This document shows, piece after piece, positions 1 through 8,161 of a stretch of 26,523 nucleotides of DNA. The notes under the pieces were generated by a model, which saw only the letters and a program-made list of their open reading frames with translations, was not told the origin of the DNA and did not search any database. Position 1 is the first letter of the stretch; each line of letters starts with the position of its first letter. The stretch lies in assembly GCA_027039745.1 (NCBI GenBank), contig JALUMP010000114.1:1-26523 (forward strand), in the 5' to 3' direction. The stretch is from Candidatus Parcubacteria bacterium (GTDB taxonomy: Bacteria; Patescibacteriota; Minisyncoccia; Phycocordibacterales; GCA-2747955). A program made the position numbers and the translations under genes.

Positions 1-484
1 CTTCTATAAAATAAGATTCTTTTTTTTGATAAGTTTCAATGATATCTGTTAATATTTTTAAAATATGATTTTTTCCCTTTTTTGGTAAAAATATTTTCCT
101 TTCTTTTAAACCACTAAAAATTGCACCAACTCTATCACCATTTTTAATAGCAGAAAAAGCCAATAAAGCAAACGCTTCCAACATATTTTCAAATTTTCCA
201 ACCTTTTGAGATTGAAAATAAATTGCTGGTGAAAAATCAAAAACAAAAAATAAAGTATTATCTCGACTTTCCTGATATTTTTTCACAAAGACCTTCCCTT
301 GTTTTGCTGTTGTTTTTCAATCAATATCACGAATATCATCATTCAAATCATAAGGTCTAATATCAGCAAACTCAATTCCCCTTCCTTGAAAAACTGAACG
401 ATAATTTCCAACAAAGAGAGAGTTGATTTTATTCTGACTAGAATATTCTATTTTTTTTACCTTTTTTAAAATTTTTTTTAACAT
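1..484 (-). CDS. DUF58 domain protein, C-terminal part cut off by window edge
   Basis: Seen: reading UGA as Trp gives one frame from the ATG at 484 to the window edge (161 residues visible). It contains the hallmark DUF58 segment: GNYRSVFQGRGIEFADIRPY, then DDIRDIDW at about residues 49-56, followed by KTTAKQGK. The W of this motif is a TGA (317-319). The visible end has a vWA-like strand (FFVFDFSPA) in place of the usual DxSxS. Family knowledge: DUF58 proteins are encoded directly after MoxR ATPases and are thought to act with them in assembly or activation of other proteins at the envelope. Context: it starts 4 nt after the moxR stop and is co-transcribed. No Shine-Dalgarno is visible. The standard code would break the gene at residue 56. 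The family call is firm; the function is not known. Confidence 0.88.
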
Positions 485-488
485 AATT

Positions 489-1478
489 TTATGGTGTTTG
501 GATTGTATTTAAAATTTCATCAATAATTTTATCTGAATTTATATCATCAGCCTCAGCTTCAAAAGATAAAATTATTCTATGCCTTAAAATATCATGGGTT
601 ACTGCCTTCACATCATCAGCATTAACATAATCCCTTCCTTCAAATAAAGCATTAATTTTAGCAGCTTTTAGCAAATTAATACTTCCACGAGGAGAAGCTC
701 CAAATAAAATTCAATTCTTCAAATTTTCTAAATGATATTTTTCTGGACTTCTGCTTGCATCTACAATTTTTGTAATATATTTAATAATTACGTCATCTAC
801 ATAGACAGACTTTACTAATTTTTGATTTTTTAAAATTTCCTTTTCATTAAAAACTTTTTCAATTTTATCAAAATCTTGTTTTTCAATTTTATCTAAAACC
901 ATTTTTTCTTCTTCTAAATTAGGGTAGGTCATATCAACCTTAAAGAAAAATCTATCAATCTGTGCTTCTGGAAGTGGGTATGTTCCTTCTTGCTCAATAG
1001 GATTTTGAGTAGCCAAAGTCAAAAAGACTTTTGAAAGTTTATAAGTTTTTTGACCAATTGTGACCTGTCTTTCTTGCATTGCTTCAAGCAAAGCTGATTG
1101 GACCTTTGCAGGGGCACGATTAATTTCATCGGCTAAAAGTAAATTTGTAAAAACAGGACCCTTCTTAACCGAAAAAGATTTATCTTCCATATTGAAAATC
1201 TCGTTTCCAATAATATCTGATGGAAGCAGATCTGGGGTAAATTGAATTCTTTTAAAATCTAAATCAGCAACTTTAGAAAGTGCTAAAACAGAAGTAGTCT
1301 TGGCAATTCCTGGCACCCCTTCTAATAAAATGTTTCCTCTTACAAATAAAGCTTGCAAAAGTCTATTTACTAAATTTTCCTGACCTACTAAAATTTTTGA
1401 AATTTCTTTTTTAGCTTTTTGAATTTTTTCTTGAAATTTTTTAATTTCTTCACTATTTATTTTTTGTTTTTCTGTCAT
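489..1478 (-). CDS. MoxR-family AAA+ ATPase
   Basis: Seen: 329 residues, normal for MoxR. Walker A GVPGIAKTT lies at residues 54-62, Walker B LLLADEINRA at about 120-129, sensor 1 ATQNPIEQEGTYPLPEAQ after it, and the C-terminal lid GASPRGSINLL followed by GRDYV and LRHRI. An in-frame TGA at 711-713 (residue 256) sits just before ILFGASPRG and is read as Trp; without it the lid would be detached. The stop is TAA. Family knowledge: MoxR ATPases are chaperone-like and assist maturation of partner complexes, usually with an adjacent DUF58 or vWA protein. Context: the DUF58 gene follows after 4 nt, which is the classical pair. A TATAAT-like box lies about 30 nt upstream. Confidence 0.93.
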
Positions 1479-1531
1479 AATTTTTCTATCTTACTTTTTC
1501 TATGACAAAATTATATAAAACAAAAATGAAG

Positions 1532-1564
1532 AAAAAATGAAGATATTGCTATCAACCTTCATTT
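1532..1564 (-). terminator. Stem-loop terminator after the surface-protein gene
   Basis: On the minus strand an 8-bp stem (AAATGAAG at 1557-1564 pairing with CTTCATTT at 1535-1542) with a 14-nt loop is followed by T residues. It lies 23 nt past the stop of the upstream gene and ahead of moxR, so it probably ends that transcript. The stem is AT-rich, so strength is uncertain. Confidence 0.5.
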
Positions 1565-1586
1565 CAGATATTTAAATGAGAAAAAA

Positions 1587-3812
1587 TTATAAATCACACC
1601 CTAACATACTATTAGCTTGTTTTTTTGTATACTTAAATCAATTCCCTGTTGGGCTAACAAGACCTAAAGGTTTCAGAATTTTATCCGAATATTTAGACTG
1701 AAAGTCTTTTACAGCTTGCTCTGTTATACTACCAAAATACCCAGTATCTTTTTGATATTTAAAATAACCTTTTTTTCTTAAGAAATTCTGAACCTTTTTA
1801 ACTTCTCCTCCCCTATCACCTCTTTTTAATTTCTTTCTAAAAATCTCACAACTTTTTCCACTCTGTGTTTCTTGCTTGTCTTTTAATAATTTTAAAAGAT
1901 GATCGATTTGTTTTTGAAGTTCTTTTTTAACATCATCACTATTTTTATCTGAGGTTTTATATTTACACAAAGATTGTCTATGAAGCCCTTTCTTTTTATA
2001 ATTCAAAGCTTTAGGGTCTTTACACACTTTCTTTTTTTTAAAACTCTTTGGTCTTGATCTTCCTGTTTGTCCAGAAGATACTATTACATGTCTTATCACT
2101 TCTACAGCAGAATTACCAGCAGAATCATCAACATTGTATGTTACAGGATAGTCTCCAGCGACATTAGTATTAACAGGATTATTAACAATAATATTGGCAG
2201 TAATATCACCATCAACATCATCGGTTGCTGTTGCTCCTGCATCAAGATAAACCTCTCCAATATTTAAATTAACCACTGGACTTCCAAGAAGAGAAATAAC
2301 TGGAATATTTTCATCTAAATCAATTATAGAAATTATAAAAGATTTTTGATAAGTTCCACCGTGTCCATCATCTGTTTGTATTCTAATAGAGTATGTATTG
2401 TTTCCTGCTGTATCTCCAAGATCTGTTGGGTTTTCAAAATCTGGAGTAAAAGCTAATTGTAGGTTTGAACCAGATATTTGGAATTTTGCATTATCTTCAT
2501 CACCTACTCCAGCTACAAGCGTGTAAGTATGTGAATCTCCTACATCAATATCGGTAGTGGTAATTGTTGCTATACTTGTTCCAGAAATTGTTCCTTCGTT
2601 TACATTATCAGTATTTCCACCATCTATCTGAATATTTGTTGGACTAGAATTTGTATCATAATTGATATTGATATTGTCTATTTCAACTGCTTGCATCCCG
2701 TTTGATGTTAGAAAAGATTTAACATAAATTTTATTAGCTGTGGTTGGGAATGTTGAGATGTTTGTGTTTATACCAGCTTCAGTGTTGTAGTCTGTAGCTC
2801 CTGCATTTACTCAAGCTGCTCCATCTCAATATTTTCAAGTTATGCCGTCTTCTGACAATTGATATGCTAAACTACCGCCCACTACTCCCCCTGTAACCAC
2901 AAAATTATTAAAAATAGAAATAGTCCCAGTATCTCCGCCATTTTTTGTAATAGAAAATACACCACTTTCGTATTGAGTAACTTCTTTTCCATTTCCTGCA
3001 TTATATAATTCAGAAATTTCAGCTGGCAAAAGTGCTCTATTTCAAACAGCAGTTTCATCAATTTCTCCTGAAAATTTACCATTATATGTCGCATGGACTC
3101 CAGACCCAGACACATCATTATATCTTCCGATTAAAAATACATTATTTTTATCAAAATCTATCGCACTATATGCCGAAATATCAATACTGCTTTTAAAAAC
3201 ACCATCAATATACAGGCTCATATCTCCATCACGATCAAAGACAGCTATCGCCTGGTGTCATTGGTCATCCAAATATGGCCCAGAAGGCACTCCCGTTATC
3301 TTATTTGCAGCACCTCCATCAAACATTATACGAAGCTGACCAGATGAAAAATATAAAGCATATCGTTCGTCTTGCCCAGAATAAAAAGATTTTGCTACTA
3401 AAATTCCTCCAGCGTCTGTTGTTTTAAATCAAGAACTTATGGTCATATCACCTAACCCCATATTCATCATAGAGCCACTACCTTGAAGATAATCATTTTC
3501 TACAAAAGTTAAAGCGTTGTTTAACTTACCAACACTTCCATAACTTGCATTATGGTTTACTAGGTTATTTCCATTACCAGAACTATCTACGATTTGTCCA
3601 GCTATATCGTCCATTTTTCAATATCCCTGTAAACCACTTCAAAGAGAAGATTGTTTTATTTTTGCTAAACCACCAACAACTTCGATTTCACTATCCATTG
3701 TGTAATTAGCAGCTGTAGAAAATGGAGTTGTAAAAACGGCAGCAAAAATAGTTTGCCAAAAGAAAAATAACAAAAATAATAAACTCCAAATAAAAATATT
3801 AATCTTTTTCAT
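1587..3812 (-). CDS. Secreted multidomain surface protein: LamG-like, cadherin-like, DUF5011, peptidoglycan-binding
   Basis: Seen: 741 residues once nine in-frame TGAs are read as Trp; two more Trp are TGG. The N-terminal MKKINIFIW start and hydrophobic stretch (about 5-23) look like a signal peptide. Residues about 58-270 form a LamG/concanavalin-A-like domain (GYWKMDD, DSSGNGNN, LYIDGVF, AVWNRALLPAEI). A segment follows with WKYWDGAAWVNAG, where all three W are TGA. Residues about 388-502 resemble a cadherin-like repeat (DDGHGGT), and 503-580 a DUF5011 Ig-like domain (DAGATATDDVDGDI). A Lys-rich, Cys-containing linker and coiled coil follow. The C-terminus is a PG_binding_1-type domain (VKKVQNFLRKKGYF, GSITEQAVKDFQ). 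Inference: a cell-wall-anchored protein that binds glycans or other cells. No catalytic residues were seen. Confidence 0.87.
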
Positions 3813-3829
3813 AATCAATGATATTAAGT

Positions 3830-3835
3830 ATTATA
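3830..3835 (-). promoter_or_regulatory. -10 box of the surface-protein gene
   Basis: On the minus strand TATAAT lies 17 nt before the ATG at 3812, giving a predicted leader of about 10 nt. No clear -35 was seen. Confidence 0.5.
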
Positions 3836-3887
3836 CCTGAAAAAAAAATACATCAAAATACCCAAAAAAAACAAAAATAATATAATC

Positions 3888-4109
3888 TTATATTTTAATC
3901 TCCAACATTTTGTTTGGTCTATGGTGCCCAGAAATGATTTTTATTTTTTTTTGATCTACTTTTAAAAAAAAGGCGATATCGGTCAACATTTCTTTATTAG
4001 CAAAATTCTGTTCTGCTTTACTTTTTACTCAAATTTCATATTTTTCCTCATCTATTTTTTCAATATGTTTTTTTTTAGATTTTGGATGTAATTTTATTTT
4101 TATAAACAT
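3888..4109 (-). CDS. DUF167 (YggU-like) small protein
   Basis: Seen: 73 residues beginning MFIKIKLHPKSKKK, with the family pattern of a basic N-terminal strand, a central ANKEM segment and a C-terminal IISGHHRPNKMLEI, matching DUF167. One TGA (EIWVKS) is read as Trp at the strand that is usually hydrophobic. The stop is TAA. Length is near the lower end for the family. Context: it lies 6 nt after dnaJ and is surely co-transcribed. The family has no established biochemical role. Under the standard code the gene would be about 30 residues, too short to be called. Confidence 0.85.
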
Positions 4110-4115
4110 AAAATA

Positions 4116-5198
4116 TTAAAAACCTGCTTTTTTTAATTCTTCAAAAAGTTTTTTGTTTTTTTTTGAAATTTTTGTTGGAATGTCAATTTTAACTTTTAAT
4201 ATCATATCTCCTCTTTTTCCATTTGGCTTTTTAAAACCATAACCTTTCACTTTTAGATTATCTCCATCTGAAATACCAGCAGGAACTTTTACTTTGACCT
4301 CTCCATCAATAGCCTCGACTTTTTTTATTCCGCCCAAAACAGCATCGGAAATAGAAATTTTTATTTTAGAATTAATATTATCTCCATCTTTTATAAATTT
4401 TGAATTCTGTGGAACAACAATATGTAAATATAAATCACCAGCCTGAGCCCCAAAGGTAGCATTTCCCCCACCAGAAACCCTCAAAACAGAACCTGTTTCT
4501 ACTCCGGCTGGAATCTTAATGTCTATATCTTCTTTGCTTCGTATTATCCCCTTACCTGCACACACAGAACATTTCTTTTCTGGTATTTTTCCTAGACCAT
4601 GACACTCGGAACATGTTACTCGCACCTGGCTTACTCCAAAAATAGTTTGTCTAGTTTCAACTGTTGAGCCAACTCCGTTACATTTTGAACATTTTTTTGT
4701 TTTTTTATCTTTCGCTCCTGTGCCACCACATTCTTTACATTCTATATCTTTTTCAATTTTAATAGTTTTTTTTGTGCCAAAGACTGACTCCTCAAAAGAA
4801 ATTTTAAGCTCTACTTCTATGTCAGTACCTCTTTGCTGTCGAGTTTTATCACTCCTAGAACCACCACCGAACATATCGAAAATATCTTCAAAATCAAAAC
4901 CTCCAGCACCACCAAAACCGCCTTGTTGCGCCCCACCAAAACCAGAAAAATCAAAGCCCCCCATTCCACCTTGCCCAAAACCAGCTCCAGCATCAGCACT
5001 TCCAAACGTGTCATATTGTTGCTTTTTCTTATCATCAGATAATACTGTATAAGCTTCATTTATTTCTTTAAACTTTTTTTCATCTCCGTCCTTTTTATCA
5101 GGATGATATTTTTGTGCAAGACCACGAAAAGCCTTTTTTATCTCTGTTTTTGAGGCACTTTTGTCTACACCTAATACATCGTAATAGTTTTTTGTCAT
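4116..5198 (-). CDS. dnaJ: Chaperone DnaJ (Hsp40, type I)
   Basis: Seen: 360 residues and no Trp. The J domain is at residues 1-68 (YYDVLGV, then HPD within YHPDKKDG). A Gly/Phe-rich region follows at about 70-115 (GGMGGFDFSGFGG). Four CxxCxGxG zinc repeats are at about 140-215 (CKECGGTG, CSKCNGVG, CSECHGLG, CSVCAGKG), followed by the C-terminal substrate-binding domains. Family knowledge: it stimulates the DnaK ATPase and delivers unfolded clients. No dnaK or grpE lies in this window; DUF167 follows after 6 nt. The start is preceded by TATAAT at 5222-5227, about 23 nt upstream, on a divergent promoter. No CIRCE-type heat-shock operator was seen. The stop is TAA. Confidence 0.97.
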   Translation of the reverse strand: MTKNYYDVLGVDKSASKTEIKKAFRGLAQKYHPDKKDGDEKKFKEINEAYTVLSDDKKKQQYDTFGSADAGAGFGQGGMGGFDFSGFGGAQQGGFGGAGGFDFEDIFDMFGGGSRSDKTRQQRGTDIEVELKISFEESVFGTKKTIKIEKDIECKECGGTGAKDKKTKKCSKCNGVGSTVETRQTIFGVSQVRVTCSECHGLGKIPEKKCSVCAGKGIIRSKEDIDIKIPAGVETGSVLRVSGGGNATFGAQAGDLYLHIVVPQNSKFIKDGDNINSKIKISISDAVLGGIKKVEAIDGEVKVKVPAGISDGDNLKVKGYGFKKPNGKRGDMILKVKIDIPTKISKKNKKLFEELKKAGF

Positions 5199-5215
5199 TT
5201 GAATTTTTATTTAGT

Positions 5216-5230
5216 TTTGATATTATAACA
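5216..5230. promoter_or_regulatory. Overlapping divergent -10 boxes for dnaJ and the small membrane protein
   Basis: The same AT-rich core serves both strands. Plus strand: TG-A-TATTAT (5218-5226), 9 nt before the ATG at 5236. Minus strand: TG-T-TATAAT (5230 to 5222), 23 nt before the dnaJ ATG. Both are extended -10 elements. Polymerase should not be able to occupy both at once, so the two genes may be expressed in competition (inference). Confidence 0.6.
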
Positions 5231-5235
5231 GAACA

Positions 5236-5481
5236 ATGCAAAAATTTAAACATCACCCATCAGTTGAAACTAAATTTAAACAAGGAGGAATTGATATTGT
5301 TCTCACTATCATTATTCTTTTTGGGATGTCTGTCTTTATTGCTATTTGATATTATCAATATAAAGTCAATCCACAAAGCACAATAGAAGACCAAAGAATG
5401 AAAGATATGCAAATAGAATACAACAGACTAAAATCAGAAATTAAAAAAATACAAGACGAACAAGAACCAACAAAAAAATAG
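5236..5481 (+). CDS. Small single-pass membrane protein with coiled-coil tail
   Basis: Seen: 81 residues. The N-terminus is basic (MQKFKHHPSVETKFKQ), one membrane segment spans about residues 20-43 (VLTIIILFGMSVFIAIWYY), and a charged, probably coiled-coil C-terminus ends EQEPTKK. The W in AIWYY is a TGA. The stop is TAG and lies inside the terminator hairpin. The ATG is 9 nt after a -10 box, so the mRNA is probably leaderless. I do not recognise the family. Bitopic proteins of this size with a cytoplasmic or extracytoplasmic helix are often scaffold or division-associated, but nothing here shows that. Confidence 0.7.
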
Positions 5482-5499
5482 CAACGTGCTATTTTTTTT
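5478..5499 (+). terminator. Intrinsic terminator overlapping the stop codon
   Basis: A perfect 6-bp stem (ATAGCA / TGCTAT) with an ACG loop is followed by eight T residues. The TAG stop codon of the 5236-5481 gene forms part of the left arm, an economical arrangement. Confidence 0.8.
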
Positions 5500-5517
5500 A
5501 TCTTATTTTTTTAAATA

Positions 5518-6228
5518 CTAGTCTCTCCCCCCACCAAACAAAGACAGTAAAGATTGAAAAATAGCTACAAAATTAATATACATATGCAAAGCTCCTAAAA
5601 TTGTGTATCTTCCATAATTTTTTTCATCATTTTTTACTCCATGATAAATGGCCTTGTAAGCCTGATTATCATAAATCGTAAGAGCAGAAAAAACAATCAA
5701 AACTACAACAGAAATAACCATATTAAACAAAGATGAATGAAAAATTAACATATTTAAAAATGACATCACAATAATAGCTATTGTAGTTGGGGCTAATACT
5801 GCACCCCAAGATGACAAGTCCATTTTTGTTCTATAACCCATTACGGCTAAAACAATATACAAAACAATAGCTCCTGCAAAAGTTTGAATAATAGTGTCTA
5901 TGCTATAAATTGCAAAAATCACAGACATGGTAACACCATTTACAGCTGCATAAGCCAGAAATAGAGCTGTAGCTATCTGTGGAGTAACTTTGTTGATAAT
6001 AATCTGGATACCAAAAACCAACAAAAGCTCAATCCCTATTAATCCATAAAAAAATATTTGTGCAGAAAAGATAAAATCAAAAGCATGAGTGTAAATAGTA
6101 ATACCTGCAAACAAAGCGGACATAAAAACACCAATTGCCATTCACTTATAAATACCTGCAAAAAAACTAGACAAACCTAAATCTATTTGTTCCGCTCTAC
6201 TTTCTAAAGAAACATTTTCATTATCCAT
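5518..6228 (-). CDS. BI-1 / YccA-YbhL family membrane protein
   Basis: Seen: 236 residues with about seven hydrophobic membrane segments. The ATG at 6228 gives a cytoplasmic N-tail (MDNENVSLESRAEQ). The first helix begins GIYKWMAIGVFMSAL, where W29 is a TGA in the position typical of this family's YxWM motif. The C-terminus has YTILGALHMYINFVAIFQ and LFGGGRD, characteristic of bacterial Bax-inhibitor-1-like proteins. The stop is TAG. Family knowledge: BI-1-fold proteins conduct Ca2+/H+ or modulate membrane proteases such as FtsH in some bacteria. The extended -10 at 6262-6270 predicts a leader of about 30 nt. It is transcribed alone. Confidence 0.88.
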
Positions 6229-6261
6229 AATTTATTAAAATTTTAATTTATAATTTTCAAA

Positions 6262-6270
6262 ATTATATCA
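6262..6270 (-). promoter_or_regulatory. Extended -10 promoter of the BI-1-like gene
   Basis: On the minus strand TG-A-TATAAT lies 33 nt before the ATG at 6228. It sits immediately after the stop of the preceding gene (6274). Confidence 0.55.
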
Positions 6271-6273
6271 TAT

Positions 6274-6618
6274 CTAACTTTCTAATGTTTGTGGTATAAA
6301 AGTATTTTTTATCTCTTCAAACTGCATTTCATAACTGGCTGTGTTTTCACCTATCTCTTTCAGCTTTTGTATTTCAAATTCTAAATCTTTAATGGCAAAT
6401 CCAACCATATAATTTTTACTTTTATCATTTATATAAGATTGAGTCTCAGCTATTTCTTTCTCTACGTTTTTTATTCTAATTTTTCTCTCAGTATTTAAAA
6501 AGAAATTATGAACAATATTTGAACTTTTAAAAATAAACTGCAAACTTTTCAATCAGCCATGTTTCATTTTCTCTTGATCTACAACTCTTCCATTGTATTT
6601 TTTTTGTTCTATACTCAT
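6274..6618 (-). CDS. Hypothetical coiled-coil protein
   Basis: Seen: 114 residues from the ATG at 6618 to a TAG stop, joined across one TGA (residue 22, KHGWLKSLQF). The N-terminal 45 residues are mixed and may include an amphipathic helix; the rest is charged and helical (KIRIKNVEKEIAETQ, DLEFEIQKLKEIGEN), suggesting a coiled coil. There is no signal peptide or clear membrane segment. I do not recognise a family. It is upstream of the BI-1-like gene on the same strand, but that gene has its own promoter. Confidence 0.6.
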
Positions 6619-6709
6619 AACAAATATGATACCATTTATATTAAATAACGTCAATATCAACTTTCCACTTATTCATAAGTTAATATCAATTTAAAAATCA
6701 TTAAAGCTA

Positions 6710-6718
6710 TGGTAAAAT
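6710..6718 (+). promoter_or_regulatory. Extended -10 promoter, probably for tRNA-Gln
   Basis: TG-G-TAAAAT lies about 120 nt before the mature tRNA. It is the only promoter-like box on this strand between the divergent gene and the tRNA. If correct, the precursor carries a long 5' leader containing the hairpin at 6760-6791. Confidence 0.4.
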
Positions 6719-6759
6719 AACCACCTTATATAAAATATAACCCGATCATCTAAGAGTGG

Positions 6760-6791
6760 GGATAAAAAGAAAATTTATTTTCTTTTTATCC
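6760..6791. repeat. Perfect 14-bp AT-rich stem-loop upstream of tRNA-Gln
   Basis: GGATAAAAAGAAAA (6760-6773) pairs perfectly with 6778-6791 across a 4-nt loop. Directly after it comes ACGAAGTGAAAG, the complement of the CTTTCACTTCGT-type motif seen in other intergenic stem-loops here. The role is unknown: leader structure, terminator or repetitive element. Confidence 0.7.
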
Positions 6792-6821
6792 TATCTGAAA
6801 CGAAGTGAAAGAATTTTTAAT

Positions 6822-6923
6822 GTTTTGTTTTCAAAGCTACCATGTCGTCTAATGGTAGGACAACGGGTTCTGGTCCCGTTAATCTAGGTTCGAGTCCTAG
6901 CGTGGTAGCTTTGAAAAGAAAAC
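6822..6923 (+). repeat. 16-nt inverted repeat flanking tRNA-Gln
   Basis: GTTTTGTTTTCAAAGC (6822-6837) abuts the 5' end of the mature tRNA. GCTTTGAAAAGAAAAC (6908-6923) covers the discriminator base and the 3' flank. They pair at 15 of 16 positions and stack directly on the 7-bp acceptor stem, giving a potential stem of about 23 bp around the tRNA precursor. Confidence 0.85.
6838..6908 (+). tRNA. tRNA-Gln (anticodon CUG)
   Basis: The cloverleaf is complete. The acceptor TACCATG pairs with CGTGGTA with one U-G pair. The D arm is GTC/GAC with a TAATGGTAG loop. The anticodon stem is ACGGG/CCCGT with loop TTCTGGT (anticodon CTG). The T arm is CTAGG/CCTAG with loop TTCGAGT. The weak U1-A72 pair is a known glutamine identity feature and supports this register over one shifted two bases 5'. 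CCA is not encoded. Confidence 0.93.
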
Positions 6924-6931
6924 GAAAAAAT

Positions 6932-6979
6932 AGGGGTTCCGGTCAGGTCAATCTAGGTTTGAGTCCTAGTCTGATAGCA
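6932..6979 (+). pseudogene. Degenerate 3'-half copy of tRNA-Gln
   Basis: This stretch aligns to the 3' half of the upstream tRNA-Gln, from the anticodon stem to beyond the acceptor, with roughly three quarters identity and no gaps. The T arm is nearly intact (CTAGG, TTTGAGT, CCTAG). The anticodon stem no longer pairs, the loop reads TTCCGGT, and there is no 5' half. It is therefore a broken tandem duplicate rather than a working tRNA-Arg(CCG). Confidence 0.8.
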
Positions 6980-7099
6980 CGAAAAAGATTAAACTACTTA
7001 ACACCACATCAGGTTTTTGTTGAGAAAAAAAATCCGTCTAAAGTGTTGCACTTCAAAGGTTAATTTAAGCTTTTAATTTGCCATTTATCATTTATATTA

Positions 7100-7105
7100 T
7101 ATAAT
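7100..7105 (+). promoter_or_regulatory. -10 box of the glycosyltransferase-like gene
   Basis: TATAAT ends only 6 nt before the ATG at 7112, so transcription should begin at or next to the start codon (leaderless). The stretch 6980-7099 shows no other recognisable feature. Confidence 0.6.
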
Positions 7106-7111
7106 AATTTT

Positions 7112-7861
7112 ATGAATCAAAATAAAATTGTATGCGTAATGACTTTCAAGCAAGGTAGTCCAAACAACTCCATTGAAAAAACTAGAAGTGAAGTATTTTT
7201 TAATACAGCGCAAAAAATATTAGATAAGGGGCATCTATTAGTTGTTGTCTATACTGAAACCCAAGAGGCTGTGTTGAAAATGCTCAAACAACTTGGTGTA
7301 ATTATGATTGATCAACAAGCAACAGGGATTGGCAATATTCGCAGAGAAGCACTATCAAAAGCTTCTGAATATTTTCCAGAAGCTCAATACTTTTGCTGAC
7401 TTGAACCAGAAAAACCAGATTTAGTACAATTTATTGAACCCATGGCTTATAAAATGCAAAAAGAACAATCTGTTTTTGGTATTTTTAACAGAACTGATAT
7501 GGCAAGCTATCCACCAGAACAAGCATACTATTATCTTTTTTGTCGTGCTGTGGCAAGCCAACTGATTGGCTTTGATATTGACTATGCTTTTGGACCCATG
7601 ATGATGACAACTAAAACAATTTCATATTTCTTAAAATATTCAGGTGATAACTACGGTGATAAATGAGACTCAATTTTGGTTCCTCGGTTACATATAATAA
7701 AAGACAAATTGAAAATTTCAATATTACCAATAAATTTCAAAAATGATAAAAGAATGACTGATATAGAATCTGGTAATACCACCATGATCCTCAAAAGGTT
7801 AAAACAATTTAACAACGTTATTCCTTCTCTTGTTAACGAATGGAAACTTCTTAATAAATAA
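7112..7861 (+). CDS. GT-A-fold glycosyltransferase-like protein (tentative)
   Basis: Seen: 249 residues joined across two TGAs read as Trp (7397-7399 in YFCWLEPEKPD; 7664-7666 in GDKWDSILVP). The N-terminus starts with a beta-strand (KIVCVMTFKQG), has a helix and the strand LLVVVYTET, then GIGNIRREALSKA, an arrangement like the nucleotide-sugar fold in which a WxEP(E/D)K segment follows the helix. There is no classical DxD; acidic residues of LEPEKPD occupy the comparable place. The middle (MASYPPEQAYYYLFCRAVAS) would form the acceptor-side helices. Stop TAA, leaderless promoter, own terminator, so a single-gene unit. The similarity is by pattern only; sugar and acceptor are unknown, and another Rossmann-like enzyme is possible. 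Confidence 0.55.
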
Positions 7862-7872
7862 TGTTTACTATA

Positions 7873-7903
7873 AAAAAACAACTAACCCTAGTTAGTTGTT
7901 TTT
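7873..7903. terminator. Bidirectional terminator between convergent genes
   Basis: A perfect stem of at least 11 bp (ACAACTAAC core, 7876-7886 with 7891-7901) and a 4-nt loop is flanked by an A-run and a T-run. It sits 15 nt after the stop at 7861 and 15 nt from the rpsR stop, so it can end both transcripts. Confidence 0.85.
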
Positions 7904-7917
7904 CTAAAACCCATTAA

Positions 7918-8112
7918 TTAACCATTTACAAATGGAATCAAAGCCATAAAACGTGCTCTTTTGATTGCTTTTTCTACTTTTTTTTGATTTTTAGCAGAAA
8001 GACCTGTGTGTTTTCTAGCAATAATTCTTCCGTATGGATTTAAAAATTTATTGATGAATTCTAAATCTTTATAGTCAACGTGATTTATTTTATTATTATC
8101 TATTTTTTTCAT
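7918..8112 (-). CDS. rpsR: Ribosomal protein bS18
   Basis: Seen: 64 residues with the bS18 pattern: VDYKDLEFINKFLNPYGRI, then ARKHTGLSAKNQKKVEKAIKRARFMALIPF. It is slightly short, lacking a long N-terminal extension. The stop is TAA and there is no Trp. Role: 30S platform protein that binds bS6 and 16S rRNA. Context: third gene of the conserved rpsF-ssb-rpsR cluster, separated from ssb by a 174-nt spacer with nested palindromes, so its expression may be tuned independently. Confidence 0.95.
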   Translation of the reverse strand: MKKIDNNKINHVDYKDLEFINKFLNPYGRIIARKHTGLSAKNQKKVEKAIKRARFMALIPFVNG

Positions 8113-8161
8113 AGTATGTTTTTTATTAATATCTTTTAATTTAAATTTAAATACAAGTTTA

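Noticed and set aside
4720..5386. Open frames antisense to dnaJ (plus strand, 4720-5052 and 5114-5386).
   Set aside because: They mirror the Gly-rich codons of dnaJ or overlap the promoter, and the second contains the real 5236 gene in another frame.
6836..6910. tRNA-Gln register starting at GCTACCA (6836).
   Set aside because: It leaves two unpaired bases between the T arm and the acceptor; the register 6838-6908 gives a normal cloverleaf and the U1-A72 pair typical of tRNA-Gln. The extra pairs belong to the flanking inverted repeat.
6932..6979. Functional tRNA-Arg (CCG loop).
   Set aside because: There is no 5' half, and the anticodon stem does not pair.
6842..7063. 73-codon open frame on the plus strand over tRNA-Gln.
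   Set aside because: It runs through the tRNA and its broken copy; the repetitive protein simply reflects the duplicated tRNA sequence.
7651..7881. Minus-strand frame opposite the end of the glycosyltransferase-like gene.
   Set aside because: It is a shadow of the coding strand; the opposite frame carries the continuous protein and its stop.
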